Shown here in pieces: positions 1 to 8,548 of a stretch of 25,473 bases of DNA; within the stretch, counting starts at the first letter, position 1; every line of letters begins with the position of its first letter. Below the pieces are notes generated by a model. It saw only the letters and a program-made list of their open reading frames with translations. It was not told where the DNA came from and searched no databases. This DNA comes from an uncultured Clostridium sp. (GTDB lineage: Bacteria > Bacillota > Clostridia > Lachnospirales > Lachnospiraceae). Made by a program: the position numbers and the translations under genes. The DNA lies in assembly GCF_900547735.1 (NCBI RefSeq), contig NZ_URHZ01000076.1, positions 1 through 25,473 of the forward strand, in the 5' to 3' direction.

Positions 1-40
1 ACCCTCCCACTCCCCCGTCCGCCGTCTTACAGAGGCGTCC

Positions 41-454
41 TCACATCTCAACTAAATCCTCACCCTTCCCTGTCTCCGTTTCAGCGTTTACCCCCGCTTC
101 TGTTTTGTTACTCTTCTCAGCCGTTCTCCGATTCTCTTCCAGGGCCATTTCCTGGACCAGTTCTTTTACCCGGCTTTCGAGCTGGGACATCTTGATAGAC
201 ATATGGAACATCTTGACTATCAGAAGGAAAATAACCGACAGGAAGATAAAATTGGCCGTTGTATAGGTCCCCGCCATCCTGGCCAGGATAGCAGGTATCT
301 GCGGGAAGATGCTGAACAGAATCAGGATAAAGGAAAAACCGATCCAGAAAATAGAATCCTCTATCTGCAGTTTGGACTGGCGGATTCTTCTCATAATCAG
401 CGCCGTGGTTGCCATGGAAACTATAATCAGAACAATTCGCAGCATAAATGTCAT
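41..454 (-). CDS. DUF2304 family small membrane protein
   Basis: This 137-residue protein has three hydrophobic segments (about residues 3-21, 35-57 and 67-83), then a short coiled-coil-like stretch (about 88-112) and a charged, Glu/Lys-rich tail. The layout and length match the DUF2304 family, whose members typically sit directly after a DPM1-like glycosyltransferase in surface-polysaccharide loci. They are thought to assist that enzyme at the membrane, but no biochemical role is firmly set. Only 6 bases separate its start from the stop of the upstream glycosyltransferase, so co-translation is likely. The ATG at 454 has an AGAGG about 10 bases upstream; the in-frame ATG at 445 would lie too far from it. 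The operon probably continues to the left, because no terminator is visible in bases 1-40. The family call is from sequence character, not a search. Confidence 0.82.
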   Translation of the reverse strand: MTFMLRIVLIIVSMATTALIMRRIRQSKLQIEDSIFWIGFSFILILFSIFPQIPAILARMAGTYTTANFIFLSVIFLLIVKMFHMSIKMSQLESRVKELVQEMALEENRRTAEKSNKTEAGVNAETETGKGEDLVEM

Positions 455-460
455 GATCCG

Positions 461-1150
461 TTAACCTCTCTTCCTGAAATTCTGAATCAGCAAAATCGAT
501 ATCAGCATTTTAGCCATATATCTCGATGCGTTGACCGGCGTCAGGTAGCTGGCGCCCAGCAGGCGTTCATCCATGATAACCGGTACCTCCGCGATGCGCG
601 CTCCCTGTTTTATCAGGTAGGATACCGTGTCGGGCTCCGGACCGTAATTGAGGCCCTTTGCAAATTCCTCTATCATTTTCCTGCTGAACATCCTCATTCC
701 CGAGGTCGGATCTTTGATGTCTTCGCCCGTGGTCATCCGGATTGCAGTCTCGATCAGATTGCTTCCGAGCATTCTCATGGTAAACGGCTTTTTCTGTCCC
801 ACAAACCGGGAGCCAATCACAATGTCGTATCCCTCATCCATCTTTTCTTTCATCGCCGCAATATATTCCGGCCTGTGCTGCCCGTCCCCATCGAGCTGGA
901 CCGCATAACGATAGCCGTTTCTGGCCGCATATTTAAGCCCTGCCTGAAAACCTCCGGCGAGCCCAAGATTGACCGGCAGATCCAGGAAATTATAACCGTT
1001 CCGCCTGCATATGGCCGCCGTCTGATCCTTGGAGCCGTCATTGATGATGACGTAATCATACTGCGGGAAGTCCTCTATCAGCCGGTTTACCACGCGTTCT
1101 ATGTTTTCTGCCTCATTATAAGCTGGTATCACAATTAGCAGTTCTGCCAT
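461..1150 (-). CDS. DPM1-like family 2 glycosyltransferase
   Basis: This 229-residue GT-A glycosyltransferase opens with IVIPAYNEAENI, has the nucleotide-binding Asp at about residue 38 (INDGS) and the metal-binding DGD at about 87-89 (QLDGDGQH). Its short length, the GMRMFSRK segment and the absence of clear C-terminal membrane helices fit the DPM1/polyprenyl-phosphate glycosyltransferase group. These move a sugar from a nucleotide donor to a lipid carrier at the cytoplasmic face of the membrane. The start is set by the ribosome binding site: GGAGG at 1156-1160 lies 5 bases before the ATG at 1150, whereas the in-frame ATG at 1165 lies upstream of that site. A DUF2304 gene follows after 6 bases, the usual pairing. 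The donor and acceptor cannot be read from sequence. Confidence 0.88.
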   Translation of the reverse strand: MAELLIVIPAYNEAENIERVVNRLIEDFPQYDYVIINDGSKDQTAAICRRNGYNFLDLPVNLGLAGGFQAGLKYAARNGYRYAVQLDGDGQHRPEYIAAMKEKMDEGYDIVIGSRFVGQKKPFTMRMLGSNLIETAIRMTTGEDIKDPTSGMRMFSRKMIEEFAKGLNYGPEPDTVSYLIKQGARIAEVPVIMDERLLGASYLTPVNASRYMAKMLISILLIQNFRKRG

Positions 1151-1206
1151 TTTTTCCTCCGTCATTTGATATCAGGTCTGTAACTGTTACTCAGGTTTGT
1201 CAGATT

Positions 1207-2238
1207 TTATTGCTTCCAGTATGCCCGGTTCATCGTTAACTTCCTGATCAGCCACCCAGGAAGTTTTCTGTAAGCTTTTCCCAAACGGTATCCCATGTAT
1301 TTAAACCCGCTCTGGATCACAAGCTCCGGAATCAGATACCACTTTCCATTTCGAAACAGCCACATGGCCGTCGTTTTGATAAGACGCATCCCTTCCCCCT
1401 CGGACGAAAGGCCCGAAAAAACTTCCGGGTGATCCGCCTGTGACACAGCCAGATCAAAGTTCCGGTGGAGCTGCTGGGAAACGCTGTAATTATGCGAATG
1501 AATCACTTCCGCATTGGCTGCATAGGCAATTTTATATCCCGCCTTTACGGCTCCGGCCGCATATATCATATCCTCGTTGAAGATGGTTTTCTGCGTAAAT
1601 CCGCCCAGTTTCAGATAGATATCTCTCCTGTAGGCGGCGCAGACGTTGGAACAGAAATAAGTCTTGATTCCCAGCGCCGCAATATCTTCTTTCCCTTTTA
1701 TCCGGCTCACCCCCGGGTAATTAAAATCCCTGGTGTACCGCTCGATCAACCGGCAGTCCTCGGCCGGGAGCTGTCTTGCGTATGAGGCGGCGATATCGTC
1801 CCGCGCAGTTAAAGCAGCCACAAGATTTTTCACCAGATCCCGGTTGTAGGGAACCGCATCCTGGGTCATACAGATGCAGATTTCCGCATCCGATGCAAGA
1901 ATCCCCTTATGCCTGGTTCCGCCGTGATCAAATTCCTCCTGCGGAAGATGAATCAGGGTCATATCGGTTTTACTTTCATAAAACAAAGACTCAAAACGCT
2001 CCTCATTCCAATACTGGCGCTCCGTATTCATGATGATAATGCGGTTCACCCGGTAGGTCTGTTTCAACAGCCGCTTTAAAAGCTGCTCCAATTTATCGCC
2101 CGGCCTGAATGCAGGGATGATGACATCTACCCTCGGGCTGATCCCCGTATCCTGATGCCTGTTCACTTCCTGTGCCCCCGCACCCTGCTGCTTGTCTGTC
2201 TTCTCTTTCCCGCTCTCCCTAATATCAGCAGTACTCAT
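1207..2238 (-). CDS. Family 2 glycosyltransferase, rhamnosyltransferase-like
   Basis: This is a 343-residue GT2 enzyme. After a hydrophilic N-terminus of about 36 residues it has the GT-A opening VDVIIPAFRPGDKL. It then has EEFDHGGTRHKG, which closely resembles the FDHGGTRN signature of bacterial rhamnosyltransferases such as the RfbF/RfbN type, and TQDAVP at the DXD position. The C-terminal part (about residues 220-330) carries the SHNYS and DLAVSQADH segments common in these enzymes. It probably adds rhamnose or a related deoxysugar to the growing lipid-linked repeat unit at the inner membrane face. It lies 56 bases upstream of the DPM1-like gene and 96 bases after the previous glycosyltransferase, with no terminator seen in either gap. 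The ATG at 2238 has GGGAGG about 12 bases upstream. Sugar specificity is inferred. Confidence 0.85.
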   Translation of the reverse strand: MSTADIRESGKEKTDKQQGAGAQEVNRHQDTGISPRVDVIIPAFRPGDKLEQLLKRLLKQTYRVNRIIIMNTERQYWNEERFESLFYESKTDMTLIHLPQEEFDHGGTRHKGILASDAEICICMTQDAVPYNRDLVKNLVAALTARDDIAASYARQLPAEDCRLIERYTRDFNYPGVSRIKGKEDIAALGIKTYFCSNVCAAYRRDIYLKLGGFTQKTIFNEDMIYAAGAVKAGYKIAYAANAEVIHSHNYSVSQQLHRNFDLAVSQADHPEVFSGLSSEGEGMRLIKTTAMWLFRNGKWYLIPELVIQSGFKYMGYRLGKAYRKLPGWLIRKLTMNRAYWKQ

Positions 2239-2334
2239 TTCGTTCGTTTATCCTCCCGGCCCTGCGGCCCTGTCCTGTCGGTTCTTTTTCCGTTGCTGCT
2301 CTCAGCTCGCAAAATACTGCCTGTAAACCAAAAT

Positions 2335-3162
2335 CTATTCATACTCATCATACGCTTTTACATAAAAGTGCATCAGGATTTTTACCATCCATGACGGCCA
2401 CATTTTTTCAAACATCGCCATCTCATCCTTTGTGCGTCTGTTGTCTTCGATGCAGGCCTTTGTCGTCGCTCCCTCGTGGACGCGGTATGCAATCAGCGGT
2501 TTTTCCACGCAGATAAACCGGCCGCTCCGCCCCGCCAGCTCATAGAGATTATCCCAATCCAGGGCAAAGTCATACTTTGAGCCAAACATCTCCTCTCCGG
2601 TCATCTTTTTCTGGTAAGTGCAGGCCGGACAGCAGAGGGAGTTGCCGAAAATCACGCTGCTCCGTTTTACCGCCCTCACACCGGACAGAAACTTAAATCT
2701 CAAAGGCAGACGCAGGATTTTCTTCACCAGCCAGACCGTGTTGAAACACTCTGTCTTCGTTCCCTTCTCCGTGACCTTGAGCGTCATATAGTCACTGACA
2801 AAAACCGTCATATCGGGATATTTTTGATATGCATTTAAAAGCTCTTTCGTATAGTCGCTCCTGTATACGTCGTCCTGGTGGGCAATAGTCACCAGCTCTC
2901 CCTCCGCCCTGTGGTACGCAAACAGCCAGTCTTCCCTGATATTGCTCCCGCCGTCCCTCACATAAAGGGGAACCCCGTATTTCCCGGTGATTTTCTCGAT
3001 ATAGGAACTTGGCGTGGAGGTACAGCAGATCACATCGGTTTTCACCTGCTGCTCTTTCAGGGAGCGGATGCAGGCCTCAAGGTAGGGCGAATCTTTATAG
3101 GCGCAGACGGCAAATGTATGCAACGGACGGGCCTTATCAAAATGATTCTTTGCGTTCTCCAT
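2335..3162 (-). CDS. Family 2 glycosyltransferase
   Basis: This 275-residue GT2 enzyme starts its fold with FAVCAYKDSPYLEACIRSL. It has IAHQDDVYRSDY at the DXD position and LDWDNLYELAGR in the acceptor half. The C-terminal region (YRVHEGATTKA, DEMAMFEKMWP) is typical of small polysaccharide glycosyltransferases. The open frame extends upstream into the DUF2142 gene, but the start is placed at the ATG at 3162. There AAGGAG (3170-3175) sits 7 bases upstream, and the extra residues of the longer frame look like out-of-frame DUF2142 translation. The gene follows the DUF2142 stop after 38 bases, so it is in the same operon. The 96-base gap after it shows no hairpin. Donor and acceptor are unknown. 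Confidence 0.87.
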   Translation of the reverse strand: MENAKNHFDKARPLHTFAVCAYKDSPYLEACIRSLKEQQVKTDVICCTSTPSSYIEKITGKYGVPLYVRDGGSNIREDWLFAYHRAEGELVTIAHQDDVYRSDYTKELLNAYQKYPDMTVFVSDYMTLKVTEKGTKTECFNTVWLVKKILRLPLRFKFLSGVRAVKRSSVIFGNSLCCPACTYQKKMTGEEMFGSKYDFALDWDNLYELAGRSGRFICVEKPLIAYRVHEGATTKACIEDNRRTKDEMAMFEKMWPSWMVKILMHFYVKAYDEYE

Positions 3163-3200
3163 TTCCTCACTCCTTTTCGTTCCCTGAATTCCCGATTCGT

Positions 3201-5222
3201 TTACAGGCAGAATTTCTGCAGCACATTCATATAGTAGACCGCCAGCAGCATTCCTCCCGAGAGCGCCAGCACAAGACCGTAATAATCCTGGTTTTTTAAA
3301 TGGACTGTAACCCATTTGGGATTCAGCACCAGCCATACCAGGAACAGGAACGGAATATAATAGCGCCCCTGAACTCCGTCGATATAAGTATTGCCCGGTG
3401 TCGTGAAAATCACATACATGGAGGTCCAGACCAGGACAACCGCGGCCGAAGACAGGATGAATATCCACAATTTCTGCTTCCAGTCCAGACGTTTTCCACA
3501 AGAGGACTGTCCCCCGGTGAGGATAACTGCCGCCGAACCTGCATAAATCAGCCATGGGAAGGAGACTTCTCCCTGATGTCCCAAAAGTCCCAGGGACTTT
3601 TCTCCTATTACATAGGACGGCAGGGTATGAAAGATATTCTGAATCAATATTTTTGCGTAGGCAACAGGATGTCCCAGCACATAGGACATCTGTCCCGCCT
3701 CGCTGGTGTTATCGCCCCTCACATCCCCCGTCTCACTTGGTGAAAAAATTACCGGAAGGGCAAAAGAAGCCATCAGCCCCAGGCACAGCAGAACCATGCC
3801 CCCCTTCATGATCAGTTTTTCCCTGCGGTTCCTGAAATGATCCGCGGGTATCAGCAGTCCGGTCAGTAGTAGCGGTGCATAGACCGCCTTAATTCTGCAT
3901 CCCCAGAAGAAAGAAAACATAATCACCGCATATTCTTTCCAGGTAATCTTTTTGTCCGGCTCCAGAATCGCCGACAGAATATAAGCAAATGAGAGATACA
4001 TAAATGCCGTAACGGTCGGATCATAGGAATAGACTCCTGCCAGCATCATCGGCTCCGGCATCAGGCCCAGGAAAACCATAATTCCCTTGCCAACCGGCGT
4101 TTTCTTTATGGCAAAATAGAGGGCGATGCAGTAAATGAAAAGATTTCCCAGTCTTCCAAGCTTATACACCAGAGAAAACGGAAGACGGAAAAGCTGACCC
4201 GCCTTTAAAAGCAGCGCCTCCCCTGCATACCCGGTAAAAATCGTTTTATTTAAATCCGCACTCCAGGTGATTCCGCCATTCCTGTAATCGCCTGTCTGGT
4301 CCAGATAATCGTCAAATTCTTTTTGCTCCTCGGCCGTTCCCGGCTGGTTATAGGGCCAGGTGTCGATCCCTGCAATAAATTCCTGGGTAATGGCCGGTGA
4401 TACGGAAACCGGCGTCCTGTAGTTGGACATCCAGAAACTCTGGGAAAAATGGACTTCCTCATCCCAGCTCACCTTATTGGCCGGAAGGGACAGGGAAAGA
4501 AGCGTTCCCACACTGATGGAGATAATCAGAAAGCCAATCTCAATCCGTTTTCCAATATACTCCCTGTAAAAAATGAGCATTGCCCCGATACCAAAGAGAC
4601 ACCAGAAGAAACACAGCCTGTACCAGTTGGCCGACGGCGCCGTAACGGCCTCAAATCCCGTGATATGAAGCGGCATAGCCTTGAAATCAATATAGGATAG
4701 TCCAGGCTCATCGAGAGCGTCCCGGAAAACATAGATTTCCGCATACTCCGCCTTCTTGCCCACCGGAATCCAGGAATTTTTCACATTTTTGCTGTTCCTG
4801 TCTTCCACCGTCAGGATATCCCGCTCCCTCAGCTCACCATAATCATTGTAAACTCCCACTTTTACCGTGGTATTTAACAGGCCGTCATACTCGTAGGAAT
4901 AACAGAATTTTCCCACAAACCGGCCGTCAAACGGTATCCGTATTTTTCCGTTTTCCCCGTCAAATATGAGTTTTCCGTCTTCCTCATGAAATCCTTCATA
5001 AGTAACACGGCTCATGTCGACGACGAAACTTCCCTGGCTCTTCCCTGCATTGGCCCGGATCAGCGGCAGGTTACAGAGAACTTCGAGAAAAATGCCTATG
5101 ACAAACACAACCAGTGCGGTAAGCGCCAGTTTTTTCAGATTCTGTCTGTGGCTGTTTGTGTGTCGGCCATTGCTTTCCCTATGGTCAATCTTCTTTTTGT
5201 TCATCTTTAAACGCTCTGCCAT
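3201..5222 (-). CDS. DUF2142 family polytopic membrane protein
   Basis: This is a roughly 673-residue membrane protein. It has a basic, hydrophilic N-terminus, one transmembrane helix at about residues 31-48, a roughly 145-residue extracytoplasmic domain, and then many membrane helices to the end. The SWDEEVHF segment after the second helix group matches the acidic-plus-His signature of DUF2142, a family related to GT-C polyprenyl-phosphate-dependent glycosyltransferases. It is therefore a candidate for adding a sugar outside the cell from a lipid-linked donor, possibly one made by the DPM1-like enzyme of this operon. A TTG at 5225 and an ATG at 5204 are alternative starts. The ATG at 5222 is preferred because of an AGG about 11 bases upstream, but the start is uncertain. 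The 62-base gap before it holds a lone GTGAACAGTAAC motif. Confidence 0.8.
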   Translation of the reverse strand: MAERLKMNKKKIDHRESNGRHTNSHRQNLKKLALTALVVFVIGIFLEVLCNLPLIRANAGKSQGSFVVDMSRVTYEGFHEEDGKLIFDGENGKIRIPFDGRFVGKFCYSYEYDGLLNTTVKVGVYNDYGELRERDILTVEDRNSKNVKNSWIPVGKKAEYAEIYVFRDALDEPGLSYIDFKAMPLHITGFEAVTAPSANWYRLCFFWCLFGIGAMLIFYREYIGKRIEIGFLIISISVGTLLSLSLPANKVSWDEEVHFSQSFWMSNYRTPVSVSPAITQEFIAGIDTWPYNQPGTAEEQKEFDDYLDQTGDYRNGGITWSADLNKTIFTGYAGEALLLKAGQLFRLPFSLVYKLGRLGNLFIYCIALYFAIKKTPVGKGIMVFLGLMPEPMMLAGVYSYDPTVTAFMYLSFAYILSAILEPDKKITWKEYAVIMFSFFWGCRIKAVYAPLLLTGLLIPADHFRNRREKLIMKGGMVLLCLGLMASFALPVIFSPSETGDVRGDNTSEAGQMSYVLGHPVAYAKILIQNIFHTLPSYVIGEKSLGLLGHQGEVSFPWLIYAGSAAVILTGGQSSCGKRLDWKQKLWIFILSSAAVVLVWTSMYVIFTTPGNTYIDGVQGRYYIPFLFLVWLVLNPKWVTVHLKNQDYYGLVLALSGGMLLAVYYMNVLQKFCL

Positions 5223-5255
5223 CAAAGTTTCTACCTGCCTGATATTTCTTATTTT

Positions 5256-5267
5256 GTGAACAGTAAC
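5256..5267. repeat. Solo copy of the 12-bp terminal repeat motif
   Basis: GTGAACAGTAAC lies between the nucleotidyltransferase and DUF2142 genes. It is identical to the right terminal repeat of the intergenic element at 11305-11497 and is followed by CTTATTTTCT, as the element at 16715-16856 nearly is. No second end is visible nearby, so this may be a remnant of an element or a shared short binding motif. Confidence 0.5.
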
Positions 5268-5284
5268 CTTATTTTCTCCCCATC

Positions 5285-6004
5285 TTATCTTACAATCTTC
5301 TCCACGCCTCTGTGTTCCAAAATCCGCTCGTAATCTTCAATGTAGTCCACCTCAGCCCAGAAATGGCCGCACACGTCTTCCACGTAAACGGGCTGCTCCT
5401 CCGTCATGCTGTATATTACATTCTCCCACCAGACGGAGTGCTCCTGGCGGTCTATCATCTCTTCCATCCTTCTCACGAATTCGGGCAGAAATTCTCCGGA
5501 AAAGCAGCCGATTCCGATATATTCACCTGTGATATCGTCGCCTTCCAGTTCTTTTCCGTACTTTTTCAAAATTCCGTTTTCATAATAGAACTTATAGTCC
5601 GCAGTTTCTTTCCGGCTTTCGTCGGCAAACATCACCGGGCTCTTCTTTTCCTCCAGAATCCGGTCCAGAAGACGTTCCTCCAGATAGACATCCCCGTTCA
5701 TAATCAGCAGGTCGCCGCCCGTGAGGAAGTCTTTTGCAAACCATGCGGAAGCGATACTGTTGGTAACGTCATAAAAGGGATTATAGTAAAATGAAACATC
5801 CTGTCCTTTCAGTACATCCCGGATTACCTGTGCCTTATATCCCAGGACCAGCCCGATTTCCCGGATTCCCCTGGATTTAAGAAGTTCCACCGTATACCGG
5901 ATCAGGCACTGTCCTTCCCCGATATCCACCGTACATTTCGGATTGCCCGAAAGGTAACGCGATATTCTGGTTCCTCTGCCCGCCGCTAAAATCAGTACTT
6001 TCAC
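5285..6004 (-). CDS. LicC/PntC-like nucleotidyltransferase
   Basis: This 239-residue enzyme has the nucleotidyltransferase opening MKVLILAAGRGTRI and the PKC motif at about 22-24. It also has LIMNGDVY with the metal-binding Asp, and a closing WAEVDYIEDY. The Asn-rich NPFYDVTNSIAS segment and the overall length match cytidylyltransferases that make CDP-choline (LicC) or CDP-2-aminoethylphosphonate (PntC). It probably activates a small phosphorylated alcohol or amine with CTP in the cytoplasm, for transfer by the LicD protein of the same operon. The start is GTG at 6004. The GTGA overlap with the stop of the aminotransferase gene implies translational coupling and suggests that the two enzymes act in sequence. 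The actual substrate is not shown by the sequence. A sugar-1-phosphate nucleotidyltransferase is the main alternative. Confidence 0.83.
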   Translation of the reverse strand: MKVLILAAGRGTRISRYLSGNPKCTVDIGEGQCLIRYTVELLKSRGIREIGLVLGYKAQVIRDVLKGQDVSFYYNPFYDVTNSIASAWFAKDFLTGGDLLIMNGDVYLEERLLDRILEEKKSPVMFADESRKETADYKFYYENGILKKYGKELEGDDITGEYIGIGCFSGEFLPEFVRRMEEMIDRQEHSVWWENVIYSMTEEQPVYVEDVCGHFWAEVDYIEDYERILEHRGVEKIVR

Positions 6005-7242
6005 AAAAGCCCCCTGTCCTGCATATCTCTCAATGCATCCACCAGTTTTTGATTATCTTCTTTCGTAAGATGTCCGATATGGCCTACCCGGAAAACCTTC
6101 TCTGCCAATTCTCCTCCATTCGGGCATACAAAAATCCCATACTCGTCTTTCAGTATCTCGAATATCCGGTACGCCGATACGGGACTTCCGTCGGCATTCT
6201 TACCAGTCGGGGCGAGAGGCGTCTCCGCGGCCGACAGCGATTCCGAGACGATTTGAAACGGAAGCTCTTTTATCTTCTGTCTGAAATCCCTGGCCAGCTC
6301 TTTTATCCGATCCTGCTCTCCCACAAGACCCTTTTCTTCTATCGTCTTAAGACGGCGGTTCATCTGAATTAAGATACCGACCGCAGGAGTGAAGGGCGTC
6401 TGGCCGCGCTCTCCGTCTTTCAAATAGTCCTTCAGGTTGAAATAGAGCGACTCCACCCGTGATTCCTCCACGCGCTTCACGGTCCGCTCATTCATCACGA
6501 TCGCGGCGATTCCCGGAGGCAGGGCAAGGGCCTTCTGGGAACCGGTCAGCACCAGATCCACGCCCCATTTCTCCATCAGGAATTCATCCGCGAGAAACGA
6601 GCTGATCGCATCCACCACCAGCCACAAACGGTTTTCCCGACAGAAACGGCTAATCAGTTCCATATCATAGTGGACTCCGGTGGATGTCTCATGGACGTTG
6701 ACAAGAAATCCGGTATATCTCTGTGTGGAAGGAGCCTGCCCGGAGCTTTTACGGCCAGAATCGTCCTGGCGGGAGTCTTTCCGGACGGAATCTCCCTGCC
6801 CCGAATCTTCTCGCCCCGAATCTTCTCGCCCCGAATCTTCTCGCCCCGAATCTTCTTGCCCGGAATCTCCTGAGATTGCATATGGAGCCAGATGTTCTTT
6901 TGTAAGCTTTTTTCCCGCCTCCAGCCTGATTTCATCATATGGGATGCCGTGGATTTGGCAAATCCTGACGAACCGTGCGCCGAAACTGCCTCCGTTTACA
7001 ACCAGGAGCCTGTCCTGCTTCGTAAAAAGATTGATCACGGCGGCTTCCATCGCCGCGGTGCCGGAACCCGTCAGGAACACGGTTCTGGCTCCCTCTCCGG
7101 CCTTCATAAACCGGTTCATCAGAGATTCATTTTCCTTCATCAGAGCAGAAAATTCAGGCGTTCGGAAATACGGAATCTCTTCTGCTCCGATTTTCCTGAT
7201 TTCCTCATCCATTTGAACAGGACCTACCGTAAAATTAATCAT
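6001..7242 (-). CDS. Class V PLP aminotransferase (PhnW/AGXT-like) with inserted pentapeptide repeat
   Basis: This is a 413-residue fold-type-I PLP enzyme of the alanine-glyoxylate / 2-aminoethylphosphonate transaminase group. Visible landmarks are NFTVGPVQ at the N-terminus, TGSGTAAMEA (58-67, phosphate binding), HETSTG (184-189), the PLP-contacting VVDAISS (Asp 211) and the Schiff-base Lys 237 in TGSQKALALPPG. Residues 123-167 are an extra stretch of Asp/Ser/Gly/Arg pentads encoded by a 15-bp tandem repeat. Removing it leaves about 368 residues, the normal family length. The ATG at 7242 overlaps the flippase stop as ATGA, and the gene's own stop overlaps the nucleotidyltransferase GTG start. 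No PEP mutase or phosphonopyruvate decarboxylase gene is visible, so the keto substrate is unknown. Candidates are phosphonoacetaldehyde or a phosphorylated keto-alcohol. Confidence 0.86.
   Translation of the reverse strand: MINFTVGPVQMDEEIRKIGAEEIPYFRTPEFSALMKENESLMNRFMKAGEGARTVFLTGSGTAAMEAAVINLFTKQDRLLVVNGGSFGARFVRICQIHGIPYDEIRLEAGKKLTKEHLAPYAISGDSGQEDSGREDSGREDSGREDSGQGDSVRKDSRQDDSGRKSSGQAPSTQRYTGFLVNVHETSTGVHYDMELISRFCRENRLWLVVDAISSFLADEFLMEKWGVDLVLTGSQKALALPPGIAAIVMNERTVKRVEESRVESLYFNLKDYLKDGERGQTPFTPAVGILIQMNRRLKTIEEKGLVGEQDRIKELARDFRQKIKELPFQIVSESLSAAETPLAPTGKNADGSPVSAYRIFEILKDEYGIFVCPNGGELAEKVFRVGHIGHLTKEDNQKLVDALRDMQDRGLL
6741..6875 (-). repeat. 15-bp tandem repeat (VNTR) inside the aminotransferase gene
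   Basis: About nine 15-bp units run from 6741 to 6875. Units at 6801-6815, 6816-6830 and 6831-6845 are identical (CCGAATCTTCTCGCC on the plus strand). The unit at 6846-6860 differs at one base, and the flanking units are progressively degenerate. Read on the coding strand each unit gives Glu-Asp-Ser-Gly-Arg or a variant. The period is a multiple of three and no unit carries a stop, so changes in unit number keep the enzyme in frame. The identical core with worn edges is the usual picture of recent slippage expansion. Confidence 0.93.
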
Positions 7243-8522
7243 TTCGCGCTCTTCCTCTCTTTTCTGAAAAACCAGAGTGCCGTCAGTCCGAAGCAGACCG
7301 TCAGCGTAAACATCAGTATCAGGTATGACATCGCTCCGCCCAGGATTCCCATCCATCTGACAAACGGTGCTGATATCGTGACCGCCATTACCGCCACCAC
7401 TGCATAAATGACAAAGATATGCCTGCGTTTCTGCATAATGACGAGTGAATAATAAAACAGGTTAATATAGGCGTTAAATGCTCCGCCCAGAATAATTAAA
7501 AGCAGCGGCAGACGGCTGGCCGACAGCGCATAACCGAGCTTCGGGTAAAGCATGCTCAGTACCGGAATGCCGAGGAACCACGCTCCTCCCAGCGCCAGCA
7601 CCGTAAGTCCTGCAATGATAGCGGCCAGACGGCCGACTACCCGTGCAAAATTTGCAAATTCACGGTTCTCCCAAACCAGGGAAAGCTTTGTAATATAAGG
7701 TCTGATAACAAATCCGGCTACCAGGTTAATCACGCTGGTGGGCATAAATATCGCTCCGAAAATAGCCTGATCTTTATTCAGCATGTTTCCCTCTATTGCA
7801 TATTTGGAAGCGGAGAACACATAGAAATCAATAATTGCCGATAAGAACAGGACAAAATTTTCCTGAAACAGCAGGCTGCATCTGCCTTTCCGGCAGCTCC
7901 AGTCCACCTGCGGCAGCTCTCCGATGACGGAAATGTTGAATATCAGGACTCCCAGAATCTGGGCAATCACCGAAACCATACAGGAGAGCACCAGGTTATG
8001 GGTCATCACCAGGCAGCCGATAAAGCAGCCTGCCGAGAGAAGCGTCCGGAATGTGTTGGATTTGCCGGTCAGATACAGTCTTCCGTTTCTCTGGAACTCC
8101 GCTTCGTACACGTCGGCAAAACCGTCGATTACTTTATAGCAGACCATCAGAATGACGGTCATGGTTTTTACATAAGTATAGCTGTCCTGGTTGAAAAACA
8201 CATAAACCAGGCCGAATGCCAGGGCGCCGCCGCAGGTCACAAACCGGAGGCGGAGGTACTCGCCGAATGTGTAGCGTCTTCCGATATCCGTGATGTGAAA
8301 CGGCCTCATGCCGAAATAGGCAACCATAAACATGTGCTGTCCGAAGGCGGAGAACGCAAAGCTGAAGATTCCGCCCTCATCCTCGCCGACAATCTGTATG
8401 ACAACGATCGACAGGACCATTGAGGCAAATGCATAGAGAAGGCTCCCCAGCATATTCCAGGCCATATTCCGTTTTTCCAGATTGTCGTCTCCTCCAATCA
8501 GGAGGGTTCTGAGTAAGTTCAT
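7239..8522 (-). CDS. Wzx-like polysaccharide flippase (MATE/MVF superfamily)
   Basis: This 427-residue protein is hydrophobic almost throughout, with roughly a dozen predicted membrane helices. It has an N-terminal amphipathic lead (NLEKRNMAWNMLGS) followed by a helix, as in O-antigen and teichoic-acid flippases. The conserved-looking LGIPVLSMLYP and AFNAYINLFYY segments lie in the C-terminal half, typical of the polysaccharide-biosynthesis export family. It probably flips the undecaprenyl-linked repeat unit to the outer face of the membrane. The ATG at 8522 has an AGG about 8 bases upstream. The gene begins 26 bases after licD ends and overlaps the aminotransferase start by four bases (ATGA). 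A Wzy-like polymerase is not visible in this window and may lie to the left, or the DUF2142 protein may act in a different assembly scheme. Confidence 0.87.
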   Translation of the reverse strand: MNLLRTLLIGGDDNLEKRNMAWNMLGSLLYAFASMVLSIVVIQIVGEDEGGIFSFAFSAFGQHMFMVAYFGMRPFHITDIGRRYTFGEYLRLRFVTCGGALAFGLVYVFFNQDSYTYVKTMTVILMVCYKVIDGFADVYEAEFQRNGRLYLTGKSNTFRTLLSAGCFIGCLVMTHNLVLSCMVSVIAQILGVLIFNISVIGELPQVDWSCRKGRCSLLFQENFVLFLSAIIDFYVFSASKYAIEGNMLNKDQAIFGAIFMPTSVINLVAGFVIRPYITKLSLVWENREFANFARVVGRLAAIIAGLTVLALGGAWFLGIPVLSMLYPKLGYALSASRLPLLLIILGGAFNAYINLFYYSLVIMQKRRHIFVIYAVVAVMAVTISAPFVRWMGILGGAMSYLILMFTLTVCFGLTALWFFRKERKSAK

Positions 8523-8548
8523 GGCTGTTACCTGTCTTTCTGTATTTT

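Noticed and set aside
203..1138. 311-codon plus-strand frame opposite the DUF2304 and DPM1-like genes
   Set aside because: Its product is His/Arg/Pro-rich with no family character, it spans two genes with clear motifs on the other strand, and it has no ribosome binding site.
6741..6875. CRISPR array
   Set aside because: The 15-bp units are directly adjacent with no spacers, lie inside a gene, and no cas genes are present.
6654..6938. Alternative frames with repeats such as RPESS or GEKIR over the VNTR
   Set aside because: A 15-bp repeat without stops is open in several frames; only the aminotransferase frame has flanking catalytic motifs and coupled start and stop codons.
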